Source of the DNA: Longimicrobium terrae
Lineage (GTDB): Bacteria > Gemmatimonadota > Gemmatimonadetes > Longimicrobiales > Longimicrobiaceae
DNA length: 46,572 nucleotides
Assembly: GCF_014202995.1 (NCBI RefSeq)
Contig: NZ_JACHIA010000031.1
Span: forward strand, 1-46,572
Direction: 5' to 3'
Below the pieces are notes generated by a model, which saw nothing but the letters and a program-made list of their open reading frames with translations, was not told the origin of the DNA and did no database searches. Each line of letters opens with the position of its first letter. The first letter of the stretch is position 1. Positions 39,950-46,572 of this stretch are shown in pieces. The translations under genes and the position numbers were made by a program.

Positions 39950-42127
39950 ATGGAAGAGGCCGCGGCCGGAATCATCTCCGCGCCCGCCGCACCCTCGCCC
40001 GCGGAAGCACCGCGCGGCGGGGGTGTGCTGCATGTGGCGCTGATCGGCAATCCCAATACCGGTAAAAGCACGCTGTTCAACGCCCTGACGGGCATGCGCC
40101 AGCGTGTAGGCAACTATTCGGGCGTCACCGTGGAGCGCGTCGAGGGCCGCTACCGCGACGCGGACGGCCCCGTCGTCCTGCTGGACCTTCCCGGCACGTA
40201 CAGCCTGTCCGCCAGCTCGCCGGACGAGGAGATCGCGCTCGCCGTCCTCACCGGCCACGCGGACGGCATCGGCCTTCCCGACGTGGTCATCGTCGTGGTG
40301 GACGCGGCCAACCTGGAGCGCAACCTGTTCCTGGCTTCGCAGGTGCTGGAGCTGGGGCTGCCGACGGTGATCGCCCTCAACCAGGTGGACGCCGCCGAGG
40401 CCGCGGGCATCCGCATCGATGCGGTGGAGCTCACGCTGGAGCTGGGCGCCCCCGTCGTACCCATCGTCGCCACGCGCGGGCAGGGGCTGGACGTGCTGCG
40501 CTCCGCGGTGCGCAAGGCCATTGCGCTCCCCCGCCCCGCGCGCCAGTTCGAACTCCCGCCGGAAGCCGCCGCCGCGCTGGCGCCGCTGGAAGCCCGGCTG
40601 ACCGCCGCCGGCTTCAGCGAATCCGCCAGCGGCCTGGAATCCCTTCGCCTGCTGGCCGTGCAGCAGCCCGGGCGGCACGTGTCGCACGTGGCGGGGCTGG
40701 AAGCGGCCGTCGCCAAGGCGCGGGCGCGGATCGAGGAAGCCGGCCTGCATCCCACCAGCCTGGAAGCGGAATCGCGCTACGGGTGGATCGCCGGCGTGGT
40801 GGACAACGCCGTGCACCGCAGCCGCGACGGCGCGCGCACCATCACGGACCGCATCGACGCCGTGATGCTGCACCGCGTGGCCGGCCCGCTGATCTTTCTG
40901 CTGGTGATGGCGATGGTATTTCAGTCCATCTTCACCTGGGCCGAACCGATGATCGGCTGGGTGGAGGGACTGTTCGGCGCGCTGGGCGGCGCCGTGGCGG
41001 CCGCGCTGCCGCCGGGAGACCTCAACAGCCTGATCGTGGACGGGGTGATCGCGGGCGTGGGCTCCGTGCTCGTCTTTCTTCCGCAGATCACCATCCTCTT
41101 CCTGTTCCTCGGCATTCTGGAGGACACGGGGTACATGGCGCGGGCCGCGTTCATCATGGACCGCTTCATGAGGAGCGTGGGGCTGCACGGCCGCAGCTTC
41201 ATCCCTCTCCTTTCCGGCTACGCGTGCGCGGTGCCGGGGATCATGGCCACGCGGACCATCGAAAGCCGCAAGGACCGGCTGGCCACCATCATGGTGCTGC
41301 CGCTGATGAGCTGTTCGGCGCGCATTCCCATCTACGCGCTGCTGATCGGCACCTTCATCCCCTCGGTGGCGGTCGCAGGCGTCTTCAACCTGCAGGGGCT
41401 GACGCTGCTGGGGATGTATCTGCTGGGGACGGTGACGGCGCTGCTGGTGGCCAGCATCTTCAAGCGCACGCTGCTCAAGGGGCAGACGCGCCCCATGATC
41501 ATGGAGTTGCCACCGTACCGCCTGCCGCGCCCGCGCAGCCTGGCGCTTTCCGTCGGCCATCGCGCCAGCATGTTCCTGCGCAAGGCGGGAACGGTGATCC
41601 TGGCGCTTTCCATCGTCCTCTGGGCGCTGGCCACGTACCCCAAGACCGACGCGGCGCCGGGGATGTCGGACGAGCAGGCGCAGGAAGCCGCGCTGGCGCA
41701 CAGCGCGCTGGGACGGATGGGGCACGTCGTGGAGCCGCTGGTGGCCCCGCTGGGCTACGACTGGAAGATCGGCGTGGGCATCCTGAGCAGCTTCGCCGCG
41801 CGCGAAGTGTTCGTCTCCACCATGGGCACCATCTACGGCGTGGGCGGCGACGCGGACGAGGGCTCCACCACGCTGCGCGAGAAGCTGCGGGCGGAAACGC
41901 ACGCGGGCGGCGCCGTGGTGTACACTCCGCTGGTGGCCGTGGGGCTGATGGTGTTCTACGTCTTTGCGATGATGTGCATGAGCACCACCGCCGTCGTCGT
42001 CCGCGAGACGGGCGGCGGATGGGCCGGCGCGCGGTGGGCCGCCTTTCAGTTCGCGTGGATGCTGGCGCTGGCGTACGGGTCGGCGCTGCTGGTGTATCAG
42101 GGCGGGCGGCTGATGGGGTGGGGGTAA
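39950..42127 (+). CDS. feoB: ferrous iron transporter FeoB
   Basis: This 725-residue inner-membrane Fe(II) transporter has an N-terminal G domain: P-loop GNPNTGKS at 33-40, the VGNYSGVTVE switch I segment, DLPGTYSL at 79-86 and G4 NQVD at 144-147 in place of the more common N(K/M)xD. A helical GDI region follows, then the membrane part with about 8-10 helices and the two Gate motifs (SGYACAVPGIMATRTIESRKDR and SFAAREVFVSTMGTIYG). GGAG five bases before ATG 39950 overlaps the end of feoA. The operon continues with the Cys-rich partner at 42187. Expression is probably Fur-controlled. Confidence 0.97.
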   Translation: MEEAAAGIISAPAAPSPAEAPRGGGVLHVALIGNPNTGKSTLFNALTGMRQRVGNYSGVTVERVEGRYRDADGPVVLLDLPGTYSLSASSPDEEIALAVLTGHADGIGLPDVVIVVVDAANLERNLFLASQVLELGLPTVIALNQVDAAEAAGIRIDAVELTLELGAPVVPIVATRGQGLDVLRSAVRKAIALPRPARQFELPPEAAAALAPLEARLTAAGFSESASGLESLRLLAVQQPGRHVSHVAGLEAAVAKARARIEEAGLHPTSLEAESRYGWIAGVVDNAVHRSRDGARTITDRIDAVMLHRVAGPLIFLLVMAMVFQSIFTWAEPMIGWVEGLFGALGGAVAAALPPGDLNSLIVDGVIAGVGSVLVFLPQITILFLFLGILEDTGYMARAAFIMDRFMRSVGLHGRSFIPLLSGYACAVPGIMATRTIESRKDRLATIMVLPLMSCSARIPIYALLIGTFIPSVAVAGVFNLQGLTLLGMYLLGTVTALLVASIFKRTLLKGQTRPMIMELPPYRLPRPRSLALSVGHRASMFLRKAGTVILALSIVLWALATYPKTDAAPGMSDEQAQEAALAHSALGRMGHVVEPLVAPLGYDWKIGVGILSSFAAREVFVSTMGTIYGVGGDADEGSTTLREKLRAETHAGGAVVYTPLVAVGLMVFYVFAMMCMSTTAVVVRETGGGWAGARWAAFQFAWMLALAYGSALLVYQGGRLMGWG

Positions 42128-42135
42128 GAACTGCA

Positions 42136-42174
42136 GGGAATAGGGAATAGGGAATAGGGAATGGGGAATAGGAA
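42136..42174 (+). repeat. GGGAATA heptamer tandem repeat
   Basis: Three perfect GGGAATA units followed by two near-units, inside the feo operon between feoB and the small Cys-rich gene. Three inverted units (TATTCCC) lie at 42993-43013. Confidence 0.9.
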
Positions 42175-42186
42175 CGGAGGAGCGAA

Positions 42187-42324
42187 ATGCAGACGCTGAT
42201 CGTGATGATGATTGTGCTGGCCGCGGCGCTCTACGTGGGTGCGCGGGTGCGGCGCACGCTCTTTCCCGCGCGCGGGCCCTCCGGCGGCCCCGGCTGCGGA
42301 AGCGACTGCGGCTGCGGCAAGTGA
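42187..42324 (+). CDS. FeoB-associated Cys-rich membrane protein
   Basis: This 45-residue protein has one N-terminal membrane helix (about residues 3-18, LIVMMIVLAAALYVGA), a basic RVRR stretch and a Gly/Cys tail with CGSDCGCG. This is the pattern of FeoB-associated Cys-rich membrane proteins that replace FeoC in many bacteria. GGAGG six bases before ATG 42187 supports it. It lies 59 bases after feoB, past a heptamer repeat, and is followed by a terminator. It probably supports FeoB by binding iron or an iron-sulfur cluster. Confidence 0.85.
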   Translation: MQTLIVMMIVLAAALYVGARVRRTLFPARGPSGGPGCGSDCGCGK

Positions 42325-42361
42325 CCGGCCGCGCGTGAGATGATTCCGCATGGCGGATAAA

Positions 42362-42394
42362 CGAAGCCTTCTTCCCCCCCGGGAGAAGGCTTCG
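42362..42394 (+). terminator. intrinsic terminator of the feo operon
   Basis: CGAAGCCTTCT (42362-42372) pairs perfectly with AGAAGGCTTCG (42384-42394), followed by GTCGTTTC. Confidence 0.82.
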
Positions 42395-42445
42395 GTCGTT
42401 TCACCGGCACGCGCGGAGGGTCCATGCGCGACGGGCGAGGCCACG

Positions 42446-42512
42446 GCGGCCCCCACCCGGGCCGGCACCACCGGCCCACCCTCCCCCAAAAAAGACTGGG
42501 GGAGGGTTGGGG
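42446..42512 (+). repeat. family A repeat, copy 4
   Basis: Nearly identical to 8470-8534. It begins the gene-free array 42446-42842. Confidence 0.9.
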
Positions 42513-42568
42513 AGGCGGATAGTTCGGCCGTTAAGGCGGACATCGTCGAGTGAGCGGGTTGTGTTTCG

Positions 42569-42642
42569 CGAATGAATCTGCCGCTCGAACAGCGGGAAGC
42601 CCCGACACGCCGCTCACAGGCGCCGTTCGGGGCTTCAACCGC
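42569..42642 (+). repeat. family E repeat, copy 4
   Basis: GAATGAATCTGCCGCTCGAACAGC is followed by the inverted repeat GAAGCCCCGA ... TCGGGGCTTC. Confidence 0.87.
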
Positions 42643-42686
42643 TTCACACCGCGCGCGATCGGTGCCGTGATGCGCCGCCTCGCTGA

Positions 42687-42736
42687 GGTCTCCCCCTCTC
42701 CCGCCTGCGGGAGAGGGGGCCGGGGGGAGAGGGGTA
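42687..42736 (+). repeat. hairpin repeat related to family C
   Basis: CCCCCTCTCCCGCCTGCGGGAGAGGGGG forms a perfect stem and is followed by CCGGGGGGAGAGGGG. A relative is at about 34925-34972. Confidence 0.65.
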
Positions 42737-42780
42737 CCTGCGGCCGCGCCAATTCATCCGGAGCACACGATCCAGCAGTT

Positions 42781-42842
42781 CTCCCCTCTCCGTGCGGCAG
42801 TTTGCACGGGGAGGGGCCGGGGGAGGGGCCTCACAGCCCGGC
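42781..42842 (+). repeat. family B repeat, copy 4
   Basis: Nearly identical to 22479-22540, including the CCTCACAGCCCGGCGA continuation. Confidence 0.9.
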
Positions 42843-42905
42843 GACAAGCGAGCCTCTGCCGCAGCTGACCTCAGCCGGAGCTCCGGAGACGTGAACAAGC
42901 GGCCG

Positions 42906-42947
42906 CGAAAAGAAGAGCCCTCCCCCGGCGTCCGGGAGAGGGCTCTT
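42906..42947 (-). terminator. intrinsic terminator after the binding lipoprotein gene
   Basis: AAGAGCCCTC (42913-42922) pairs with GAGGGCTCTT (42938-42947), with an inner CCCGG/CCGGG stem; on the minus strand CTTTTCG follows. Confidence 0.85.
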
Positions 42948-42992
42948 GTCGTCCGATGAGGAATTTGCGCGCCGACTCAGCAATCCTATACC

Positions 42993-43013
42993 TATTCCCT
43001 ATTCCCTATTCCC
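42993..43013 (+). repeat. TATTCCC heptamer tandem repeat (inverted relative of 42136-42174)
   Basis: Three perfect units, the last ending on the stop codon of the binding lipoprotein gene. Confidence 0.85.
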
Positions 43014-44155
43014 TACCGCGCCGTCACCAACTCGCCGTTCCGCACCACGCCCACCGCCACGTCCTTGCCCAGCACATCCCCGTTCTTGTCGAACTTGATC
43101 GTGCCGGAGACGCCCGCCCGCGGATGGGCCTGGTCGATCCCGGCGATGTAGTTGCGGATGGCGGCGCGGTCGGTGCCGCTGGCCCGGATGGCGTCACGCA
43201 GCATCATCACGATGTCGTACGTCATGGCCCCGCGGTGGTCCGGAAGCTTGCGGTACCGCGCCTGGTAGTTGCGCACGAAGTTCTGCGCCGCCGGGTCAGG
43301 CCGGTCCGGCAGGAACGCGGAGCTCACGAACACGCCCTCGGCCACCGCCCCGCCCGACTTGATCCCCGTCAGCCCGTCCGAGCCCAGAATGGGGCCCGTG
43401 TAGCCCAGCCGCCGCGCCGCCTGCACGATGCGCAGCCCCTGCTCCGCCTGCCCGCCGATCACCAGCGCGTCCGCGCCCCGCTGCATGGCGCGCGTCAGGT
43501 AGGGATCCAGCTCCGTTCCGTTCTTGAGCGTCCCCGGAAGGAACGGGTCCGCCGACACCACGCGGCCGCCGCTCCCGGCAAAGGCGCGCGCAAAGCTTTC
43601 GTGCACGCCCTGGCCGTACTCGTCGTTCACGTACAGCACGGCGGCGCTCCGGCGTCCCAGCCGCCGCGCCGCCCACGTGGCCAGCACGGGAGAGAACTCC
43701 AGGTCCGTGGGCGTGATGCGGAAGGTCCACTCGCCGGCGTTGGTCAGGTCCGGGCTGCTGCTGGCCGGCGAGATCTGCACCACCGGGTCGCCCTCCTCCT
43801 CGCCGGCGGGCGCGTTGTACACCGTGGCGGCCTTGAGGCTGGCCGCCGAGTTCAGGTGCCCCACCACCGCCACCACCCGCGCGTCGCGCCGCAGCGAATC
43901 GGCCACCTGCAGCGCCTTCTGCGGATTGGCGCTGTCATCCAGCATCACCAGCCGCACCAGCCGCCCGTCGATGCCGTTGTCGCCGTTGATCTCCTCCACC
44001 GCCATCTGCGCCGCCAGCCGCATGGACTCGCCGTTGGCCGCGCTCACAGGTCCGGCGATGCCGATGTATACGTATTCCTTTTCGCCGCCGCCGCACGCGG
44101 CCAGCAGAACGGCCGCCAGCACGCCGGCCGCGCGCGTGATCTTGATGGAGCTCAT
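43013..44155 (-). CDS. ABC-type branched-chain amino acid-like substrate-binding lipoprotein
   Basis: This 380-residue protein has a lipoprotein signal (lipobox LLAAC, Cys21) and a type 1 periplasmic-binding fold (LivJ/LivK-like): an EYVYIGIAGPVSAANGESMRLAAQMAVEEIN start, VVAVVGHLNSAASLKAATVYN, VVQISPASSSPDLT, AAVLYVNDEYGQGV and a C-terminal AMTYDIVMMLRDAIRASG. It should capture a small polar ligand outside the membrane. No permease or ATPase genes are adjacent, so it may work with a distant transporter or as a sensor. ATG 44155 is used; ATG 44164 is equally possible. The stop is fused to a heptamer repeat. Confidence 0.92.
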   Translation of the reverse strand: MSSIKITRAAGVLAAVLLAACGGGEKEYVYIGIAGPVSAANGESMRLAAQMAVEEINGDNGIDGRLVRLVMLDDSANPQKALQVADSLRRDARVVAVVGHLNSAASLKAATVYNAPAGEEEGDPVVQISPASSSPDLTNAGEWTFRITPTDLEFSPVLATWAARRLGRRSAAVLYVNDEYGQGVHESFARAFAGSGGRVVSADPFLPGTLKNGTELDPYLTRAMQRGADALVIGGQAEQGLRIVQAARRLGYTGPILGSDGLTGIKSGGAVAEGVFVSSAFLPDRPDPAAQNFVRNYQARYRKLPDHRGAMTYDIVMMLRDAIRASGTDRAAIRNYIAGIDQAHPRAGVSGTIKFDKNGDVLGKDVAVGVVRNGELVTAR

Positions 44156-44339
44156 GGGGATCATCCGTGGGGCTGAAGTCCGCCCGGAGCCGGAGGTGCG
44201 GCCCGCGGCGGCGTGCTCCGGTTCCGAGAAACCGCCCCCGCGCGTCCGTCAAACCCTGTAAACCAAGGCCTGACCTGCGCGTACGGTGGCCGCTCTGGTA
44301 CGAAGCGACAGAAAAAGTGACTGGAGTGAACAAAGGGCA

Positions 44340-44368
44340 TTGACGAGCGCCACCGAGGCGCCTATCTT
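44340..44368 (+). promoter_or_regulatory. promoter of the TPR gene pair
   Basis: TTGACG (44340-44345), 17-bp spacer, TATCTT (44363-44368). The spacer holds the inverted repeat GCGCC-ACCGA-GGCGC (44347-44361). The leader to ATG 44572 is about 200 nt; no gene or known riboswitch is seen in it. Confidence 0.7.
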
Positions 44369-44571
44369 CCGCCCGTCTACTCTGTCCACTTAGTTGTGGG
44401 GTTCCACGGAGTACACTACCGCGTGCGTGGAATGGTCGCAAGTGTCGCGGCCAAGCCCCGTGCACGCACTCATCCTCGCGATCCGGAGCCCGGCCGCGCA
44501 GCAGGCGGCCGGCTCCCCGCGATAGGGCTGGGCGCCAGGAACCGGCGCCGCATCCCCCCGGAGCACCGGAC

Positions 44572-45792
44572 ATGCCTGCTCTACCCGCACGAAACACACC
44601 GTCCCGAGCGCGTGGTCGGCGCCGTAACGCGACGCGGCGCTGGTGCATTCCGCCCGCCATTCTGCGCGAGCCGGATGAAACGCTGGAGGCGTCGCAGATC
44701 CTGGAGGAGTTCCGGGGCGACCTGGGACTGCTGCTGTGGAACTCGCTGCGCGACGTGACCCTGTGGGCCGCCACGCCCGAGGAGCGCCGCGACGGACTGT
44801 TCGTCACCCAGGCGGCGCACAAGCGACTGGGCTCGCTCGCCACCTCGTCGGTGGATCCTTCCATCGAGGTGAGCCTCACCACCCTGGCGGCCGTGGTCGG
44901 CAGCCCCGGTTCGGCCGCGCCCGACATCGTGAGCCTGGTGTGCCTGGAGGTGTCGCGCTGGGCGCAGGAGCGGGGCGCGTTCGGCACCGCGCTGGCGTTT
45001 GCGCAGGCCGGGGCGCTCGCCTCGCCCGAGGACGCCGGGCCCGCGGGGATCGTGGGCGGGCTGGCGCTGCGGTGGGGGCGCCTGGCCCGTGCCGAAACCT
45101 GGCTGCGGCGCGCCATCGGGCTGGCGCGCCGGGGCAAGGACTGGCCCAGCTACGCGCAGGCGTACGTGGACCTGGGCACGCTGTACGCGCGGCGCGACGT
45201 TCCGGGCACGGCGCGGCGCTACTTCACCCAGGCCATGCGCGCGGGCCGACGGCACGGGCTTCTGGCCATCCGGGGCAGCGCACTGCACGGCCTTTTCCTG
45301 CTGTCGATGGATGCGCGGCAGCTGGACGACGCCGAGCGGTACGCCAAGGCGGCCATGCGCGCCTACGGCCGGGGGCACCCGCGCCTTCCCGACCTGCTCC
45401 ACGACATCGCGTACCTGTGGATCAGCCGCGAAAGCTTCGGCCGGGCGATCCCCATCCTGCAGAAGCTGCTGGTGGGGCGCACGGAGCCCGCGGAGCGGAT
45501 GATCACCCTGGCGCTGATGGCCCGCGCCGCGGCGGGCACCGGCGAGCACCGCCTGTACGAGGAGGCGTGGAGCGGTGCGTGGTCGCTGGTGCAGCGCCCC
45601 GAGGGCGGCGGCGACACCACGCGCACGCTGCTGGAGCTGGCGCGGGCGGCCGCGCGCGTCCGCGACTGGATGCGCGTGGAGCAGGCGACGCGCGCGCAGT
45701 CCGGTGCCTCCATGTCCCGCGCCGGCAACCGCCGCGCGGAGGAGGACCTGGCCGAGCTGGCCGCGCTGGCCCGGCAGCCGTACTCCGCGTGA
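44572..45792 (+). CDS. TPR-like helical repeat protein
   Basis: This 406-residue cytosolic protein has a basic N-terminus, then an IPPAILREPDETLEASQILEEFRGDLGLLLWNSLRDVTLWA segment. From about residue 150 there are tetratricopeptide-like helical pairs (ALRWGRLARAETWLRRAIGLARRG, AYVDLGTLYARRDVPGTARRYFTQAM, ALHGLFLLSMDARQLDDAERYAKAAM and more). GGAG eight bases before ATG 44572 sets the start. The next gene overlaps its stop (GTGA). The architecture recalls the sensor part of TPR regulators but lacks a DNA-binding or kinase domain. Role unknown. Confidence 0.83.
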   Translation: MPALPARNTPSRARGRRRNATRRWCIPPAILREPDETLEASQILEEFRGDLGLLLWNSLRDVTLWAATPEERRDGLFVTQAAHKRLGSLATSSVDPSIEVSLTTLAAVVGSPGSAAPDIVSLVCLEVSRWAQERGAFGTALAFAQAGALASPEDAGPAGIVGGLALRWGRLARAETWLRRAIGLARRGKDWPSYAQAYVDLGTLYARRDVPGTARRYFTQAMRAGRRHGLLAIRGSALHGLFLLSMDARQLDDAERYAKAAMRAYGRGHPRLPDLLHDIAYLWISRESFGRAIPILQKLLVGRTEPAERMITLALMARAAAGTGEHRLYEEAWSGAWSLVQRPEGGGDTTRTLLELARAAARVRDWMRVEQATRAQSGASMSRAGNRRAEEDLAELAALARQPYSA

Positions 45793-46169
45793 CGGCGGTG
45801 GCCCCGCCGCGGCTGGTGCAGCGGGCCATGATCTGCGCCGAAACGGGAGACGCCGCGGGACCGCGGCTGTGCGATGCACTGGATGATCTGCAGAAGTGGG
45901 CGGAAGCGCTCCCTCCGCTCCGCCCCTTTCTGTTCCTCCCGTGTGCCGGCCCGGTCCGGCGGCGCGCGCTCCTCGCCATGCCGGTAGAGGAACCGCTGCG
46001 GGCGCCGCTCTCCGTCCTTGCCGCGCTGGCGGACGATACGGGGACGGGGGATGGCGCGCGGCTGTACCACGCCTGCCTGCGGATCGCCACGTGGGCAGGC
46101 ACGCGAGACGCCCGGTGGACGGCGGCCGCGTTCCGCCGCGCGGCGGGGCTGGTAGCGGAAACGATGTGA
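45789..46169 (+). CDS. hypothetical protein, coupled to the TPR gene
   Basis: This 126-residue protein starts with GTG 45789 inside the stop of the TPR gene (GTGA). It is alpha-helical and hydrophobic in parts (PPRLVQRAMICAETGD, LQKWAEALPPLRPFLFLPCAGPV, LRAPLSVLAALADD), with no signal or recognised motif. Its coupling to the TPR gene suggests a shared function. The frame extending upstream to 44736 is a shadow of the TPR gene. Confidence is limited because no family is recognised. Confidence 0.58.
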   Translation: MTAVAPPRLVQRAMICAETGDAAGPRLCDALDDLQKWAEALPPLRPFLFLPCAGPVRRRALLAMPVEEPLRAPLSVLAALADDTGTGDGARLYHACLRIATWAGTRDARWTAAAFRRAAGLVAETM

Positions 46170-46479
46170 CGAGGCCCGGAGACACTCCGCGTTTACGGGA
46201 TCGGATGGGAAGATCAGCGGCTCCGGTTCCGCTGCGCGTTCCTCGGTAGATCGCCAAGCTCCGGGCGCCGTGCTCTCCCGGCCGGGGCGAAACCGTGGAG
46301 GCGGGGGGGGGACGAGGCAGCATGGATCCCGTGCAGGAGATGCCCATCTCCGCCAGGAGATCTGCCGCCGGTTGCCGCGGCCGGGCCATCCGCCATGCAG
46401 GCGTGCGGTTCGCAGGGCGGTACGGTGGGGGACGCGTCGGCCAGCACGAACGATCGGGGATCGGCAACCCTCCGGCCGG
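46170..46479. other. gene-free spacer before the intron end
   Basis: No supported gene. A G9 tract lies near 46300. It would be the 3' exon side of the group II intron. Confidence 0.4.
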
Positions 46480-46572
46480 ATCGGGATAGGGGGGCCGGAG
46501 TTACCCCCGGCACCCCTCCCCCACCACCGTACGTACGGGTCCGTATACGGCGGTTCAGAAGGTTGATGGACT
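46480..46572 (-). mobile_element. 3' end of a group II intron (domains V and VI), partial
   Basis: On the minus strand, 46554 down to 46523 fold as a domain V: a nine-bp lower stem ACCGCCGTA/TACGGTGGT with the catalytic triad CGC and its G-U pair, a two-base 3' bulge (CG), a four-bp upper stem and a tetraloop. Domain VI follows (stem of GGGG/CCCC and GCCGG/CCGGC) with one bulged A at 46487. Seven bases later comes CCCGAT, the typical intron 3' end, placing the splice site at 46480. The intron body, with any reverse transcriptase, lies beyond the right edge. Confidence 0.78.

Noticed and set aside
39422-41902. Long minus-strand frame opposite the feo genes
   Set aside because: FeoA and FeoB motifs fix the coding strand; the antisense frame is compositional shadow.
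1-46572. tRNA genes
   Set aside because: I found no segment with a clear tRNA anticodon and T-arm consensus; a covariance-model scan would settle this.

Overview
The window is GC-rich bacterial chromosome with short intergenic promoters, mostly perfect-stem terminators and no phage or plasmid genes. It opens with the 5' end of a 16S rRNA gene on the minus strand. That 16S fragment, the high GC, lipoproteins with Ig-like or carboxypeptidase-regulatory domains, small Cys-rich leader peptides and abundant hairpin-forming intergenic repeats suggest a Gemmatimonadota bacterium close to Longimicrobium. This is an inference; the partial 16S alone cannot settle it.

Layout. 1-3430: rRNA operon start with a near-consensus promoter, a very acidic small protein, and the GTPase TypA/BipA. 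3797-8334: a Cys-rich peptide with a conserved leader (possible RiPP precursor), a DJ-1/PfpI-MarR operon with two tandem operator palindromes, a catalase and a class II-like sirtuin. 8735-15283: a small unknown protein, a flavin-reductase-like protein and two large lipoproteins (a zincin of M30 type with Ig-like region, and a carboxypeptidase-regulatory + lipase + VWA fusion). 15573-22064: agmatinase (speB), fur with a Fur box in its promoter, a run of small genes (one frameshifted), a TIGR00300/ornithine cyclodeaminase-type protein and, divergently, arginine decarboxylase (speA). These point to arginine, agmatine, putrescine and ornithine metabolism. 22750-30303: two small membrane proteins, a secreted metallo-beta-lactamase-fold protein missing its metal ligands, an nrnA-lytS-lytR operon and an APC amino acid permease.

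31151-35457: a photoactive yellow protein homologue with the chromophore Cys, Tyr and Glu kept, a small unknown gene, pyruvate phosphate dikinase, and a second Cys-rich peptide sharing its leader with the first. 35881-38885: a MarR regulator, a DoxX membrane protein and a two-domain VOC protein resembling the CatD/CatE system, with one palindrome type (GTGTT-N2-AACAC) in both promoters, then a membrane-anchored TPR protein. 39404-42324: a Fur-box-preceded iron operon feoA-feoA-feoB plus a 45-residue Cys-rich Feo partner. 43013-46169: a branched-chain-amino-acid-type binding lipoprotein and a TPR protein with a coupled downstream gene. The last 93 bases hold domains V and VI and the 3' end of a group II intron on the minus strand.

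The intergenic regions at 8.5, 16.6-17.35, 22.5, 30.4-31.05, 34.8, 38.97-39.27 and 42.4-42.85 kb hold at least five families of dispersed, hairpin-forming repeats in mosaic arrays. The arrays at 17.0-17.36 and 30.37-30.72 kb are inverted copies of each other, each lying just 3' of a gene.
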